A stretch of 64,000 nt of DNA from Streptomyces sp. CC0208 (lineage in GTDB: Bacteria > Actinomycetota > Actinomycetes > Streptomycetales > Streptomycetaceae). The position numbers were made by a program, and so were the translations under genes. This document shows positions 34,087 through 41,281 of this stretch, in pieces. Position 1 is the stretch's first letter, and each line of letters opens with the position of its first letter. A model generated the notes under the pieces. That model was not told the DNA's origin and made no database searches. It saw only the letters and a program-made list of their open reading frames with translations. The DNA lies in assembly GCF_003443735.1 (NCBI RefSeq), contig NZ_CP031969.1, positions 5,456,001 to 5,520,000 of the forward strand, given 5' to 3'.

Positions 34087-34569
34087 TCACTCCCGAAGGG
34101 CCGCATCCCCCGCCGCCTGCTCCACCAGCGGGATGATCCGCAGCGGAACGGGGTTCTCCATGACGATCGCGGTGGCGGCCCGGACGATCCCATCGAAACC
34201 GACGACCCGGTCGATCACACGTTGGAGATCGGCGTTGGAGCGGGCCACAAGGCGGCACAGCATGTCCCCGCTGCCGGTGGTGGTGTGCAGCTCAAGGACC
34301 TCCGGCACGGTCGCCAAGTGCGCCCGGACATCGGCCCCTTGCCCCTGCCGGATCTGGAGCGTGGCGAACGCGGTCACCGGATAGCCGAGCGCCGCCGGAT
34401 CGACCTGCGGACCGAATCCCCGGATGACTCCGTTCGACTGAAGCCGGTCAAGCCGTGCCTGCACGGTCCCCCGGGCCACCCCCAGCCGCCGGGACATCTC
34501 AAGGACACCGATCCGCGGCTCGCGCGCGAGGAGCACGATGATCCGCCCGTCCAGTGCGTCGATCCCCAC
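34087..34569 (-). CDS. Lrp/AsnC-family regulator divergent from hppD
   Basis: The 160-residue protein has the Lrp layout. A helix-turn-helix occupies residues about 1-60 (DGRIIVLLAREPRIGVLEMSR, then VARGTVQARLDRL), and a RAM effector domain follows (TTTGSGDMLCRLVA). It is transcribed away from hppD with 126 bp between the starts. A tyrosine- or aromatic-responsive control of hppD is therefore likely, but inferred. It uses a GTG start at 34569. Confidence 0.85.
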   Translation of the reverse strand: MGIDALDGRIIVLLAREPRIGVLEMSRRLGVARGTVQARLDRLQSNGVIRGFGPQVDPAALGYPVTAFATLQIRQGQGADVRAHLATVPEVLELHTTTGSGDMLCRLVARSNADLQRVIDRVVGFDGIVRAATAIVMENPVPLRIIPLVEQAAGDAALRE

Positions 34570-34612
34570 AGCGGCCTCCCGGAGAGATGGTCATCCTGTA
34601 CAGAAAGGCCGC

Positions 34613-34628
34613 CGATACGGCCGTATCG
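34613..34628. promoter_or_regulatory. Perfect 16-bp palindrome in the Lrp/hppD intergenic region
   Basis: cgatacggccgtatcg reads the same on both strands and lies 44 bp from the Lrp start and 68 bp from hppD. A third gatacgg occurs at 34648-34654. These are plausible Lrp operator half-sites. Confidence 0.6.
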
Positions 34629-34695
34629 CTGAACATGTTGTCCAGTGGATACGGGAACTATTGCGCACCTTGCAGAGCGGGGCCAGGCTTCGCCC

Positions 34696-35841
34696 ATGAC
34701 GCAGACCACACACCACACTCCCGACACCGCCCGGCAGGCCGATCCCTTCCCGGTCAAGGGAATGGACGCGGTCGTCTTCGCCGTCGGCAACGCCAAGCAG
34801 GCGGCGCACTACTACTCGACCGCCTTCGGTATGCGGCTCGTGGCCTACTCCGGACCGGAGAACGGCAGCCGCGAGACCGCGAGCTACGTGCTGGAGAACG
34901 GCTCCGCCCGGTTCGTGTTCACCTCGGTCATCAAGCCCGCCACCCCCTGGGGCCACTTCCTCGCCCAGCACGTGGCCGAGCACGGCGACGGCGTGATCGA
35001 CCTCGCCATCGAGGTCCCGGACGCCCGCCGCGCCTACGACTACGCCCTCGAACACGGCGCCCGCTCGGTGGCCGAGCCGTACGAGCTGAAGGACGAGCAC
35101 GGCACGGTCGTCCTCGCCGCGATCGCCACCTACGGCGAGACCCGCCACACCCTGGTCGAGCGCACCGGCTACGACGGCCCGTACCTGCCCGGCTTCGCCG
35201 CCGCCGCCCCGATCGTCGAGCCGCCCGCCCACCGCACCTTCCAGGCGATCGACCACTGCGTCGGCAACGTCGAGCTCGGCCGGATGAACGAGTGGGTCGG
35301 CTTCTACAACAAGGTCATGGGCTTCACGAACATGAAGGAGTTCGTGGGCGACGACATCGCCACCGAGTACAGCGCGCTGATGTCGAAGGTCGTGGCCGAC
35401 GGCACGCTCAAGGTGAAGTTCCCGATCAACGAGCCCGCCATCGCCAAGAAGAAGTCCCAGATCGACGAGTACCTGGAGTTCTACGGCGGCGCGGGCGTCC
35501 AGCACATCGCGCTGAACACCAACGACATCGTGCAGACCGTGCGGACCATGCGCGCGGCCGGAGTCCAGTTCCTCGACACCCCCGACTCCTACTACGACAC
35601 CCTCGGGGAGTGGGTCGGCGACACCCGGGTGCCGGTCGACACGCTGCGGGAGCTGAAGATCCTCGCCGACCGCGACGAGGACGGCTATCTGCTGCAGATC
35701 TTCACCAAGCCGGTCCAGGACAAGCCGACCGTGTTCTTCGAACTCATCGAGCGGCACGGCTCGATGGGCTTCGGCAAGGGCAACTTCAAGGCGCTGTTCG
35801 AGGCCATCGAAAGGGAGCAGGAGAAGCGGGGCAACCTCTAG
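34696..35841 (+). CDS. hppD: 4-hydroxyphenylpyruvate dioxygenase
   Basis: The 381-residue cytosolic Fe(II) enzyme converts 4-hydroxyphenylpyruvate to homogentisate in tyrosine degradation. The metal ligands are His187 (DHCVGN), His270 (VQHIAL) and Glu349 (FFELIER), the numbering known from the S. avermitilis enzyme. The C-terminal helix (GKGNFKALFEAIEREQ) that closes the active site is present. The ATG at 34696 gives exactly the family length. A divergent Lrp gene and a palindrome upstream suggest amino-acid-responsive control. A terminator follows. Confidence 0.95.
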   Translation: MTQTTHHTPDTARQADPFPVKGMDAVVFAVGNAKQAAHYYSTAFGMRLVAYSGPENGSRETASYVLENGSARFVFTSVIKPATPWGHFLAQHVAEHGDGVIDLAIEVPDARRAYDYALEHGARSVAEPYELKDEHGTVVLAAIATYGETRHTLVERTGYDGPYLPGFAAAAPIVEPPAHRTFQAIDHCVGNVELGRMNEWVGFYNKVMGFTNMKEFVGDDIATEYSALMSKVVADGTLKVKFPINEPAIAKKKSQIDEYLEFYGGAGVQHIALNTNDIVQTVRTMRAAGVQFLDTPDSYYDTLGEWVGDTRVPVDTLRELKILADRDEDGYLLQIFTKPVQDKPTVFFELIERHGSMGFGKGNFKALFEAIEREQEKRGNL

Positions 35842-35851
35842 GCCGTCTCCT

Positions 35852-35880
35852 CCGACTCGCCGCGGCCGGCGGCGAGTCGG
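35852..35880 (+). terminator. Terminator after hppD
   Basis: Perfect 11-bp arms ccgactcgccg (35852-35862) and cggcgagtcgg (35870-35880) with a 7-nt GC loop, 11 bp after the stop. Confidence 0.7.
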
Positions 35881-36099
35881 GCGACCTGCTGCCGGGCCAC
35901 GCGCGGCCACGTGCGGATCCGGACCGAGGCCGCCGCGAGGAACGGCAACGGCCGGGCGCCACCCGCTTCCGCCTCTTCGACGGCGCCACGATCCGCCGCC
36001 GCCTCGACAACAAGCCCCGCCACCGGATCCGGGACCTCGACGCCTTCGTGGGCCGCGCGTCGTAGGGGAAGCGGATCCGCGGGACGAGACGCGTGCCGG

Positions 36100-36273
36100 G
36101 AGCTGGTCCGGGAGGCCGCCGCGTGGGGTGGTGGGCTGACCGCCCCGGTCAACAACGCCGGCGTGCAGCCCACCCAGCCCCTGCCCGGGATGACGGCCGC
36201 GCGGTGGCGGGCCGTCGTGGACACCAACCTCGGCAGTGTCTTCGCGTGCACCCAGGCTCCGTGCCCCCTTTGA
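36100..36273 (+). pseudogene. Fragment of a short-chain dehydrogenase (SDR)
   Basis: Within the 489-bp gap after hppD, one frame reads CRELVREAAAWGGG, then NNAGVQPTQPLPGM and WRAVVDTNLGSVFACTQA. This is the NNAG region and the following helix of an SDR. The Rossmann glycine motif before it and the YxxxK active site after it are missing, and the frame stops at 36271-36273. The rest of the gap (35881-36099) contains open codons (FRLFDGATIRRRL) that I cannot assign. Confidence 0.65.
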
Positions 36274-36330
36274 TCCGCCCGGCAGGGCGGCAGCGTGTCC
36301 CGGTCCGCACAAGCCTCGTAGGCTGGCCCC

Positions 36331-36612
36331 ATGGCCAGGATCAACGACGTGGGCGGCACGCAGGGATTCGGCGCGATCGACACCACCGACGACACCGAGC
36401 CCTTCCGTGCGGACTGGGAGGCACGGGTCGTCGGCCTCTTCAACACCCTGCGCGCGCAAGGGGTCTTCAACACGAACGAGTTCCGGGACGCGATCGAGTC
36501 GATGCCGCCGGGGGAGTACCTGGCGGCGTCGTACTACGAGCGCTGGTTCACCGCGATCTGCGCCCTGCTCGAACGCAAGGGCGTGATCGAGCCGGGTGAG
36601 CTCGATGACTGA
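36331..36612 (+). CDS. Nitrile hydratase beta subunit, N-terminal half
   Basis: The 93-residue helical protein matches the first half of nitrile hydratase beta subunits: INDVGGTQGFGAI at the start, then FRDAIESMPPGEYLAASYYERW. Normal beta subunits carry this and an SH3-like C-terminal half in one chain of about 220 residues. Here they are separate genes. The ATG is at 36331; the stop overlaps the next gene by eight bases. It works with the alpha subunit to hydrate nitriles to amides, or thiocyanate in the related hydrolase. Confidence 0.82.
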   Translation: MARINDVGGTQGFGAIDTTDDTEPFRADWEARVVGLFNTLRAQGVFNTNEFRDAIESMPPGEYLAASYYERWFTAICALLERKGVIEPGELDD

Positions 36613-36913
36613 CGCGGCCCCCGACCGTTTCCCGCCCGGCACCCGGGTCCGCACCTACCGCCACGACCCGCCGCACCACACCCGCCTGCCGCGGTACGCG
36701 CGCGGCAAGCGGGGCGTGGTCGTCGAGCCGGAGGGCCCCGGCGAACTGGCCGACCTCAGCGCGCAGGGCCGCGGGGACGCGCCCGTCGAGCAGATCTACG
36801 CGGTCCGCTTCGAGGCCCGCGACCTGTGGGGCGAGGGCGACCACCACGTCGTACTGGACCTGTGGGAGAGCTACTTGGAAGCGGACGAAAGGAGCGGGTC
36901 CGATGAGCGGTGA
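36605..36913 (+). CDS. Nitrile hydratase beta subunit, C-terminal SH3-like half
   Basis: The 102-residue product is the barrel part of the beta subunit: FPPGTRVRT, then HTRLPRYARGKRGVV and the late YAVRFEARDLWG, all standard in beta subunits. The ATG at 36605 lies inside the preceding gene, and its end overlaps the alpha gene by 11 bases. All three therefore form one coupled unit. A GTG at 36596 is an alternative start. Confidence 0.84.
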   Translation: MTDAAPDRFPPGTRVRTYRHDPPHHTRLPRYARGKRGVVVEPEGPGELADLSAQGRGDAPVEQIYAVRFEARDLWGEGDHHVVLDLWESYLEADERSGSDER

Positions 36914-37487
36914 CCACCACACCGACGCGACGATCGCCCGGCGGGTACGGCGCCTGGAGACCCTCCTGGAGGAGAAGGGGCTGATCACCGGCGAGCGGCT
37001 GGACGAGGCGATCGACGCGTTCCTCGCGGAGTCCTCACCGGCGAACGGCGCCCGGGTCGTGGCCCGCGCCTGGACCGACGACGCCTACCGGGCCCGGCTG
37101 CTCGCGGACGGCACCGCCGCCGTGCAGGAACTCGGGTACATGGACGGCTCGTACCAGCGCCTGCGGGTCGTGGAGAACACCGAGTCCCACCACAACGTCA
37201 TCGTCTGCACCCTGTGCTCCTGCTACCCGCTGCGCCTCCTCGGCCCGTCCCCCAGCTGGTACAAGTCCGAGGCCTACCGCTCCCGTGTGGTCCGCGAACC
37301 ACGGGAGGTACTGCGGGAGTTCGGTCTCTCGCTTCCCGGATCCGTGGACATCACGGTGTGGGACTCCAGCGCGGAAACCCGCTACCTGGTGCTGCCGCGC
37401 AGGCCGGACGGCACGGAAGGGCTCGGCGAGGAGGAGCTGGCCGCGCTGGTGACGAGGAACGCCCTCATCGGTACGGCCGCGGTGTGA
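36903..37487 (+). CDS. Nitrile hydratase alpha subunit, cobalt type
   Basis: The 194-residue catalytic subunit holds the metal claw CTLCSC at Cys102, Cys105, Ser106 and Cys107. Thr in the second position of this motif is typical of Co(III) enzymes, and Ser of Fe(III) enzymes. The N-terminal helix pair and the Trp-rich SPSWYKSEAYRSRVV region are normal. Two of the cysteines are expected to be oxidised in the active enzyme, normally with an activator protein; none is encoded next to it. The 3' end overlaps the convergent TPR gene by 23 nt. Confidence 0.9.
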   Translation: MSGDHHTDATIARRVRRLETLLEEKGLITGERLDEAIDAFLAESSPANGARVVARAWTDDAYRARLLADGTAAVQELGYMDGSYQRLRVVENTESHHNVIVCTLCSCYPLRLLGPSPSWYKSEAYRSRVVREPREVLREFGLSLPGSVDITVWDSSAETRYLVLPRRPDGTEGLGEEELAALVTRNALIGTAAV

Positions 37488-38955
37488 CCGCCTTCGCATC
37501 CGCCGCCGCCCCGTCCGCCGCCGCCCCGTCCGCCGCCGTTCCGCCCTCGTCCGCCCCGCCCTCCTCCGGCAGCCCCTCGTCCGGCACGTCCCCCAACGCC
37601 GCCAACGCCTCCCGCGCCGCCCGCACCCCCGAGGGCGAGAAGTAGGGGTTGATCTGCAGGGCCTCCCGCAGATGCCGGCGCGCGGGGGCGTACCGCTGCG
37701 ACGCCCGCTCGATCATGCCCAGGTGATACGCGTACGGCGCGCTGCGCACCCCGCCCCCGTGCACCTTGTCCGTCGCGATCCGGGCGTACCGCAGGGCCTC
37801 CCGGTCCTGGCCGGCCCGGTGCAGTGCCCACCCCAGCGCGTCGGCCACCGCGATCCCCGGCTGCCGCAGCCACTCGGCCCGCAGGCGCCGCACCGCGGAC
37901 GCCGGATCGCCGTGGTCCGCCTCGAACTGCCCGAGCACCAGCTCCTCGTCCGCCCCGCCCGCCGCGGCGCGTTCCACCGCCGCCCGCAGCAGGTCGTACT
38001 GCACCCGGGCGGCCTGTCCCAGCCCCAGCGACTCGTACAACTCGCCCAGTTCCAGGGCGTACTGCGGCAGCGGCTGCTTCGCGAGGGCCGCCCGGTAGGC
38101 GTTCAGGGCCTCCGTCGTGCGGCCGAGCGCCGCGAGGGCCCGGCCCTGACCGGCCTGGGCCGCCCGCTGGTCGGGGTCGATCCGGACCGCCTCCTGGAAG
38201 TGGCGCAGCGCGTCCTCGCGGTCACCGCGCTCCCAGGCGAGCTGCCCGGCCCGCTCCAGATACGCGGCCCGCTCGGCCGGGGCCCGCGCGCCCGCCGCCG
38301 CGTCGGCCAGCTGGGCCGCCGCGTCCTCCCGCCAGCCCCGGTCCCGGTACACGGCCGCCGCCCGGGCCATCACCGCCGGCCCCGACCGCAGCTCCGTCAG
38401 CCGCTCCAGAGCCCCACGGGCCGCCTTGTAGTCACCGAGCCCCGTGTACGCGTCGATCAGCGCCGGATACGTCGTCCACCGCCTCGGCTCCAGCTGCCGC
38501 GCCTCCTCGCCCCAGGTCCGCGCGGTCCGGAAGTCCCGGCGCGTGTTCGCGAGGACGGCCAGACCCTCGAGGGCCTCGGCACTCCTGCGCACCTTCAAGG
38601 ACGTCCGCAAACTGTCCTCGGCCTTCGCGTAGAACGTCGTGTCGGCGGTCCGCCGCCCCTGTTCGACGTACGCCGTCCCGAGCACCGCCCACGACTGGGC
38701 GTCCTCGGGATGCCGACGCAGCCGGCTCTCCCGCTCGCCGATCAGGGCCGCCAGGTCGGGCAGCGCGGCCGACACGCCGGCGGCGACCGCCGTCAACGCC
38801 TGGGCGCCCGGGGCCGGGCCGGGCGCACGGGTCGCCGTCCGCTCCGCGGGCAGCAGCATCAGCACCGTACCGAGCACCGCGCAGCCCGCGACCGCGGCCA
38901 GCACCACACGCCCGTGCAGCCGGGCCCGGCGGCTCTCCGTGGCTTGCTTCTCCAT
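37465..38955 (-). CDS. Membrane-anchored tetratricopeptide-repeat protein
   Basis: The 496-residue protein has an N-terminal membrane helix (about 15-35, VVLAAVAGCAVLGTVLMLLPA). A long solenoid of TPR units follows (about 75-460, e.g. AQSWAVLGTAYVEQGR, DREDALRHFQEAVRIDPDQ, APARRHLREALQINP). The tail is Gly/Ala/Asp-rich with short repeats (AADGAAADGAAAD). TPR arrays bind partner proteins; the partner is unknown. The ATG at 38955 is used; a GTG three codons upstream is possible. Confidence 0.8.
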   Translation of the reverse strand: MEKQATESRRARLHGRVVLAAVAGCAVLGTVLMLLPAERTATRAPGPAPGAQALTAVAAGVSAALPDLAALIGERESRLRRHPEDAQSWAVLGTAYVEQGRRTADTTFYAKAEDSLRTSLKVRRSAEALEGLAVLANTRRDFRTARTWGEEARQLEPRRWTTYPALIDAYTGLGDYKAARGALERLTELRSGPAVMARAAAVYRDRGWREDAAAQLADAAAGARAPAERAAYLERAGQLAWERGDREDALRHFQEAVRIDPDQRAAQAGQGRALAALGRTTEALNAYRAALAKQPLPQYALELGELYESLGLGQAARVQYDLLRAAVERAAAGGADEELVLGQFEADHGDPASAVRRLRAEWLRQPGIAVADALGWALHRAGQDREALRYARIATDKVHGGGVRSAPYAYHLGMIERASQRYAPARRHLREALQINPYFSPSGVRAAREALAALGDVPDEGLPEEGGADEGGTAADGAAADGAAADAKAVTPRPYR

Positions 38956-39053
38956 GGCGCTCACTGTGCGTCAATACGACGACCACACCCCGGCGCTCGG
39001 CAGTCGGCGCTGGTGGGGTTCACACCGATGGCCCCCGGTGCGACGCTGTGATC

Positions 39054-40454
39054 ATGAGCCGTATCGAAGCCCCCCGCGACGAGGTCACCGGCAACCTCGT
39101 CGACCGTCTGCTGAGCGGTCTGCCCGCCGAGGCCGTCCTCGCCGACCCGGACGTCACGGTCTCCTACGCCAACGACATGGCGAGCTTCTGCCCGGCCGGC
39201 ACCCCCGCCGTGGTCGTCCTGCCGCGCACGGTCGAACAGGTCCAGCACGTCATGCGCATCGCCACCGAACTGCGGGTCCCGGTCGTCCCCCAGGGCGCCC
39301 GCACGGGCCTGTCGGGCGCGGCCAACGCCTCCGACGGCTGCATCGTGCTGTCCCTGACGAAGATGGACCGGATCCTGGAGATCAGCCCCGTCGACCGCAT
39401 CGCCGTCGTCGAACCCGGCGTCGTCAACGCCACCCTCTCCCGCGCGGTGAACGAACTCGGCCTCTACTACCCGCCGGACCCCTCCAGCTGGGAGATGTGC
39501 ACGATCGGCGGCAACATCGGCACCGCGTCCGGCGGACTGTGCTGTGTGAAGTACGGGGTCACGGCGGAGTACGTCCTCGGACTGGACGTGGTCCTCGCCG
39601 ACGGGCGGCTGATGTCCACCGGCCGCCGTACCGCCAAGGGGGTCGCGGGGTACGACTTGACCCGCCTGTTCGTCGGTTCCGAAGGCTCGCTCGGGATCGT
39701 CGTACGGGCGACCCTGGCCCTCAGACCGAAGCCGCCCGCGCAGCTGGTGCTGGCCGCCGAGTTCTCCTCCGGGGCCGCCGCCTGCGACGCCGTGTGCCGG
39801 ATCATGGAGGGCGGGCACGTGCCGTCCCTCCTCGAACTGATGGACCGTACGACCGTCAAGGCCGTCAACGACCTGGCGCACATGGGACTCCCGGAGACCA
39901 CCGAGGCCCTGCTCCTCGCGGCCTTCGACACCACGGACCCGGCCGCCGACCTCACCGCCGTCGGCGCGCTGTGCGAGGCGGCCGGTGCCACCCAGGTCGT
40001 CCCGGCCGAGGACGCGGCCGAGTCGGAACTGCTGCTCCAGGCCCGCAGGCTCTCCCTCACCGCCCTCGAAGCCGTCAAGGGCACCACGATGATCGACGAC
40101 GTGTGCGTGCCCCGCTCCCGGCTCGGCGAGCTGCTCGAAGGGACCGAGCGGATCGCCGAGAAGCACCGGCTCACCATCGGTGTCGTCGCCCACGCGGGTG
40201 ACGGCAACACCCACCCCACGGTCTGCTTCGACGCCACCGACCCCGACGAGGCCGGCCGGGCCCGCGAGTCCTTCGACGAGATCATGGCGCTCGGCCTGGA
40301 GCTCGGCGGCACGATCACCGGGGAGCACGGGGTGGGCGTACTGAAGAAGGAGTGGCTGGCGCGCGAGATCGGCCCGGTGGGCGTGGAGATGCAGCGCGCG
40401 GTGAAGGGGGTCTTCGACCCGCTGGGGATCCTGAACCCGGGCAAGCTGTTCTGA
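39054..40454 (+). CDS. FAD-linked 2-hydroxyacid oxidase (GlcD type)
   Basis: The 466-residue flavoprotein is of the VAO/PCMH family, like glycolate oxidase subunit GlcD or D-lactate dehydrogenase. The FAD-binding part contains VPVVPQGARTGLSGAA and CTIGGNIGTASGGLCCVKYG. The C-terminal FAD-oxidase domain ends with HAGDGNTHP (the metal-binding His pair) and GEHGVGVLKK. No GlcE or GlcF iron-sulfur subunit lies next to it, so it may act alone. The ATG at 39054 starts the conserved region. Confidence 0.87.
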   Translation: MSRIEAPRDEVTGNLVDRLLSGLPAEAVLADPDVTVSYANDMASFCPAGTPAVVVLPRTVEQVQHVMRIATELRVPVVPQGARTGLSGAANASDGCIVLSLTKMDRILEISPVDRIAVVEPGVVNATLSRAVNELGLYYPPDPSSWEMCTIGGNIGTASGGLCCVKYGVTAEYVLGLDVVLADGRLMSTGRRTAKGVAGYDLTRLFVGSEGSLGIVVRATLALRPKPPAQLVLAAEFSSGAAACDAVCRIMEGGHVPSLLELMDRTTVKAVNDLAHMGLPETTEALLLAAFDTTDPAADLTAVGALCEAAGATQVVPAEDAAESELLLQARRLSLTALEAVKGTTMIDDVCVPRSRLGELLEGTERIAEKHRLTIGVVAHAGDGNTHPTVCFDATDPDEAGRARESFDEIMALGLELGGTITGEHGVGVLKKEWLAREIGPVGVEMQRAVKGVFDPLGILNPGKLF

Positions 40455-40470
40455 GGCCTCGCGGTACGGC

Positions 40471-40983
40471 TCACTCCCCGTCCTTGGACTCGTCGCTCGG
40501 CCAGGGGTCGCACAGCCACAGGTCGTCGGCCGATGGGGGTCCCCCCGCTTGAGCGGAGCCGAAAGTGGGGGAGGGCGCCAGCAGCTCGGCGAGACCGTCG
40601 TCGATACCGAGCTGCTCCGCCTCGGTGCCCGGGGGGACCGCCCGCAGCGTGCGCTCCAGCCAGGCCGAGACCTGCGCGGCCGGGGCCTCCAGGAGGGCGT
40701 CGCCGTCGGGGGAGCTCAGCGCCATCAGCACGACACCGTGGCCCGCGACCTTCGTCGGCCACACCCGTACGTCCCCGTGCCCGCACGGGCGGAAAACCCC
40801 CTCCACGAGCAGTTCGCGGGCGAAGGTCCAGTGGACGGGGTGGTCCGAGCCGATGTGGAAGGTGACGTGGACGGCGAAGGGGTCGTCGCTGCGGTAGCCC
40901 AGCCGGGCCGGGACCGGGATGCTGCGCTCGGGCGACAGGATGAGTTGGAGCTCCAGTTCGCGCTCTACCACCGTGTGGTGCAT
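40471..40983 (-). CDS. ssgG: SsgA-like sporulation/cell division protein
   Basis: The 170-residue protein is an SsgA-like protein (SALP), a family confined to morphologically complex actinomycetes, where members steer septum site choice and spore-wall steps. The core is typical: VPARLGYRSDDPFAV, TWTFARELL-like WTFARELLVEG, and a Val-rich end VLMALSSPDGDALLE. Gene context near hppD matches recalled S. coelicolor ssgG. The C-terminal 30 residues contain PSPTFGSAQAGGPP, encoded by a palindromic repeat inserted in frame. Confidence 0.8.
   Translation of the reverse strand: MHHTVVERELELQLILSPERSIPVPARLGYRSDDPFAVHVTFHIGSDHPVHWTFARELLVEGVFRPCGHGDVRVWPTKVAGHGVVLMALSSPDGDALLEAPAAQVSAWLERTLRAVPPGTEAEQLGIDDGLAELLAPSPTFGSAQAGGPPSADDLWLCDPWPSDESKDGE
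40535..40575. repeat. Dispersed palindromic repeat inserted in the ssgG 3' end
   Basis: The element starts gggggtccccccgcttgag (40535) and ends gccgaaagtgggggaggg (40575); its outer arms can pair. From memory this ~40-bp palindrome is scattered through Streptomyces genomes, mostly between genes. Here it is in frame and encodes PSPTFGSAQAGGPP near the protein's C-terminus. Confidence 0.7.
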
Positions 40984-41104
40984 GTCGTTCGTTCCTCTCT
41001 CGGCTCTCGTCCGGGTCCCGCGGTGGGCCCGTACGAGGGAGAGGGGGCAGGGGGCGGGATCATTACGCGGGTTCGGCGAACTTTTTTCCGGGCGTACGGC
41101 GGCA

Positions 41105-41164
41105 GGCGTCACGGCCGGCGTCACGGCCGGCCTCACGGCCGGTACGAGGGCCGGTATCACGGCC
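41105..41164. repeat. Five degenerate 12-bp tandem repeats
   Basis: The unit ggcgtcacggcc is repeated exactly twice (41105-41128) and then as ggcctcacggcc, ggtacgagggcc and ggtatcacggcc. The array lies in the 298-bp gap between divergent ssgG and the RDD gene. Nothing else is recognisable in that gap. Confidence 0.8.
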
Positions 41165-41281
41165 GGTGTGAGGTCGTGCTCAAAAGGGGTGGGTCCGGTG
41201 GGACTGGCGGTGGGTCTTGCGCCGGTCTGATAGATGTGGAGCCCCCTCTATTGACCCCCGAGCAGATACGGGACGACGGAC

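Noticed and set aside
34554..36065. 503-codon plus-strand frame overlapping hppD
   Set aside because: Arg/Pro-rich out-of-frame shadow of hppD; hppD has all metal ligands in its own frame.
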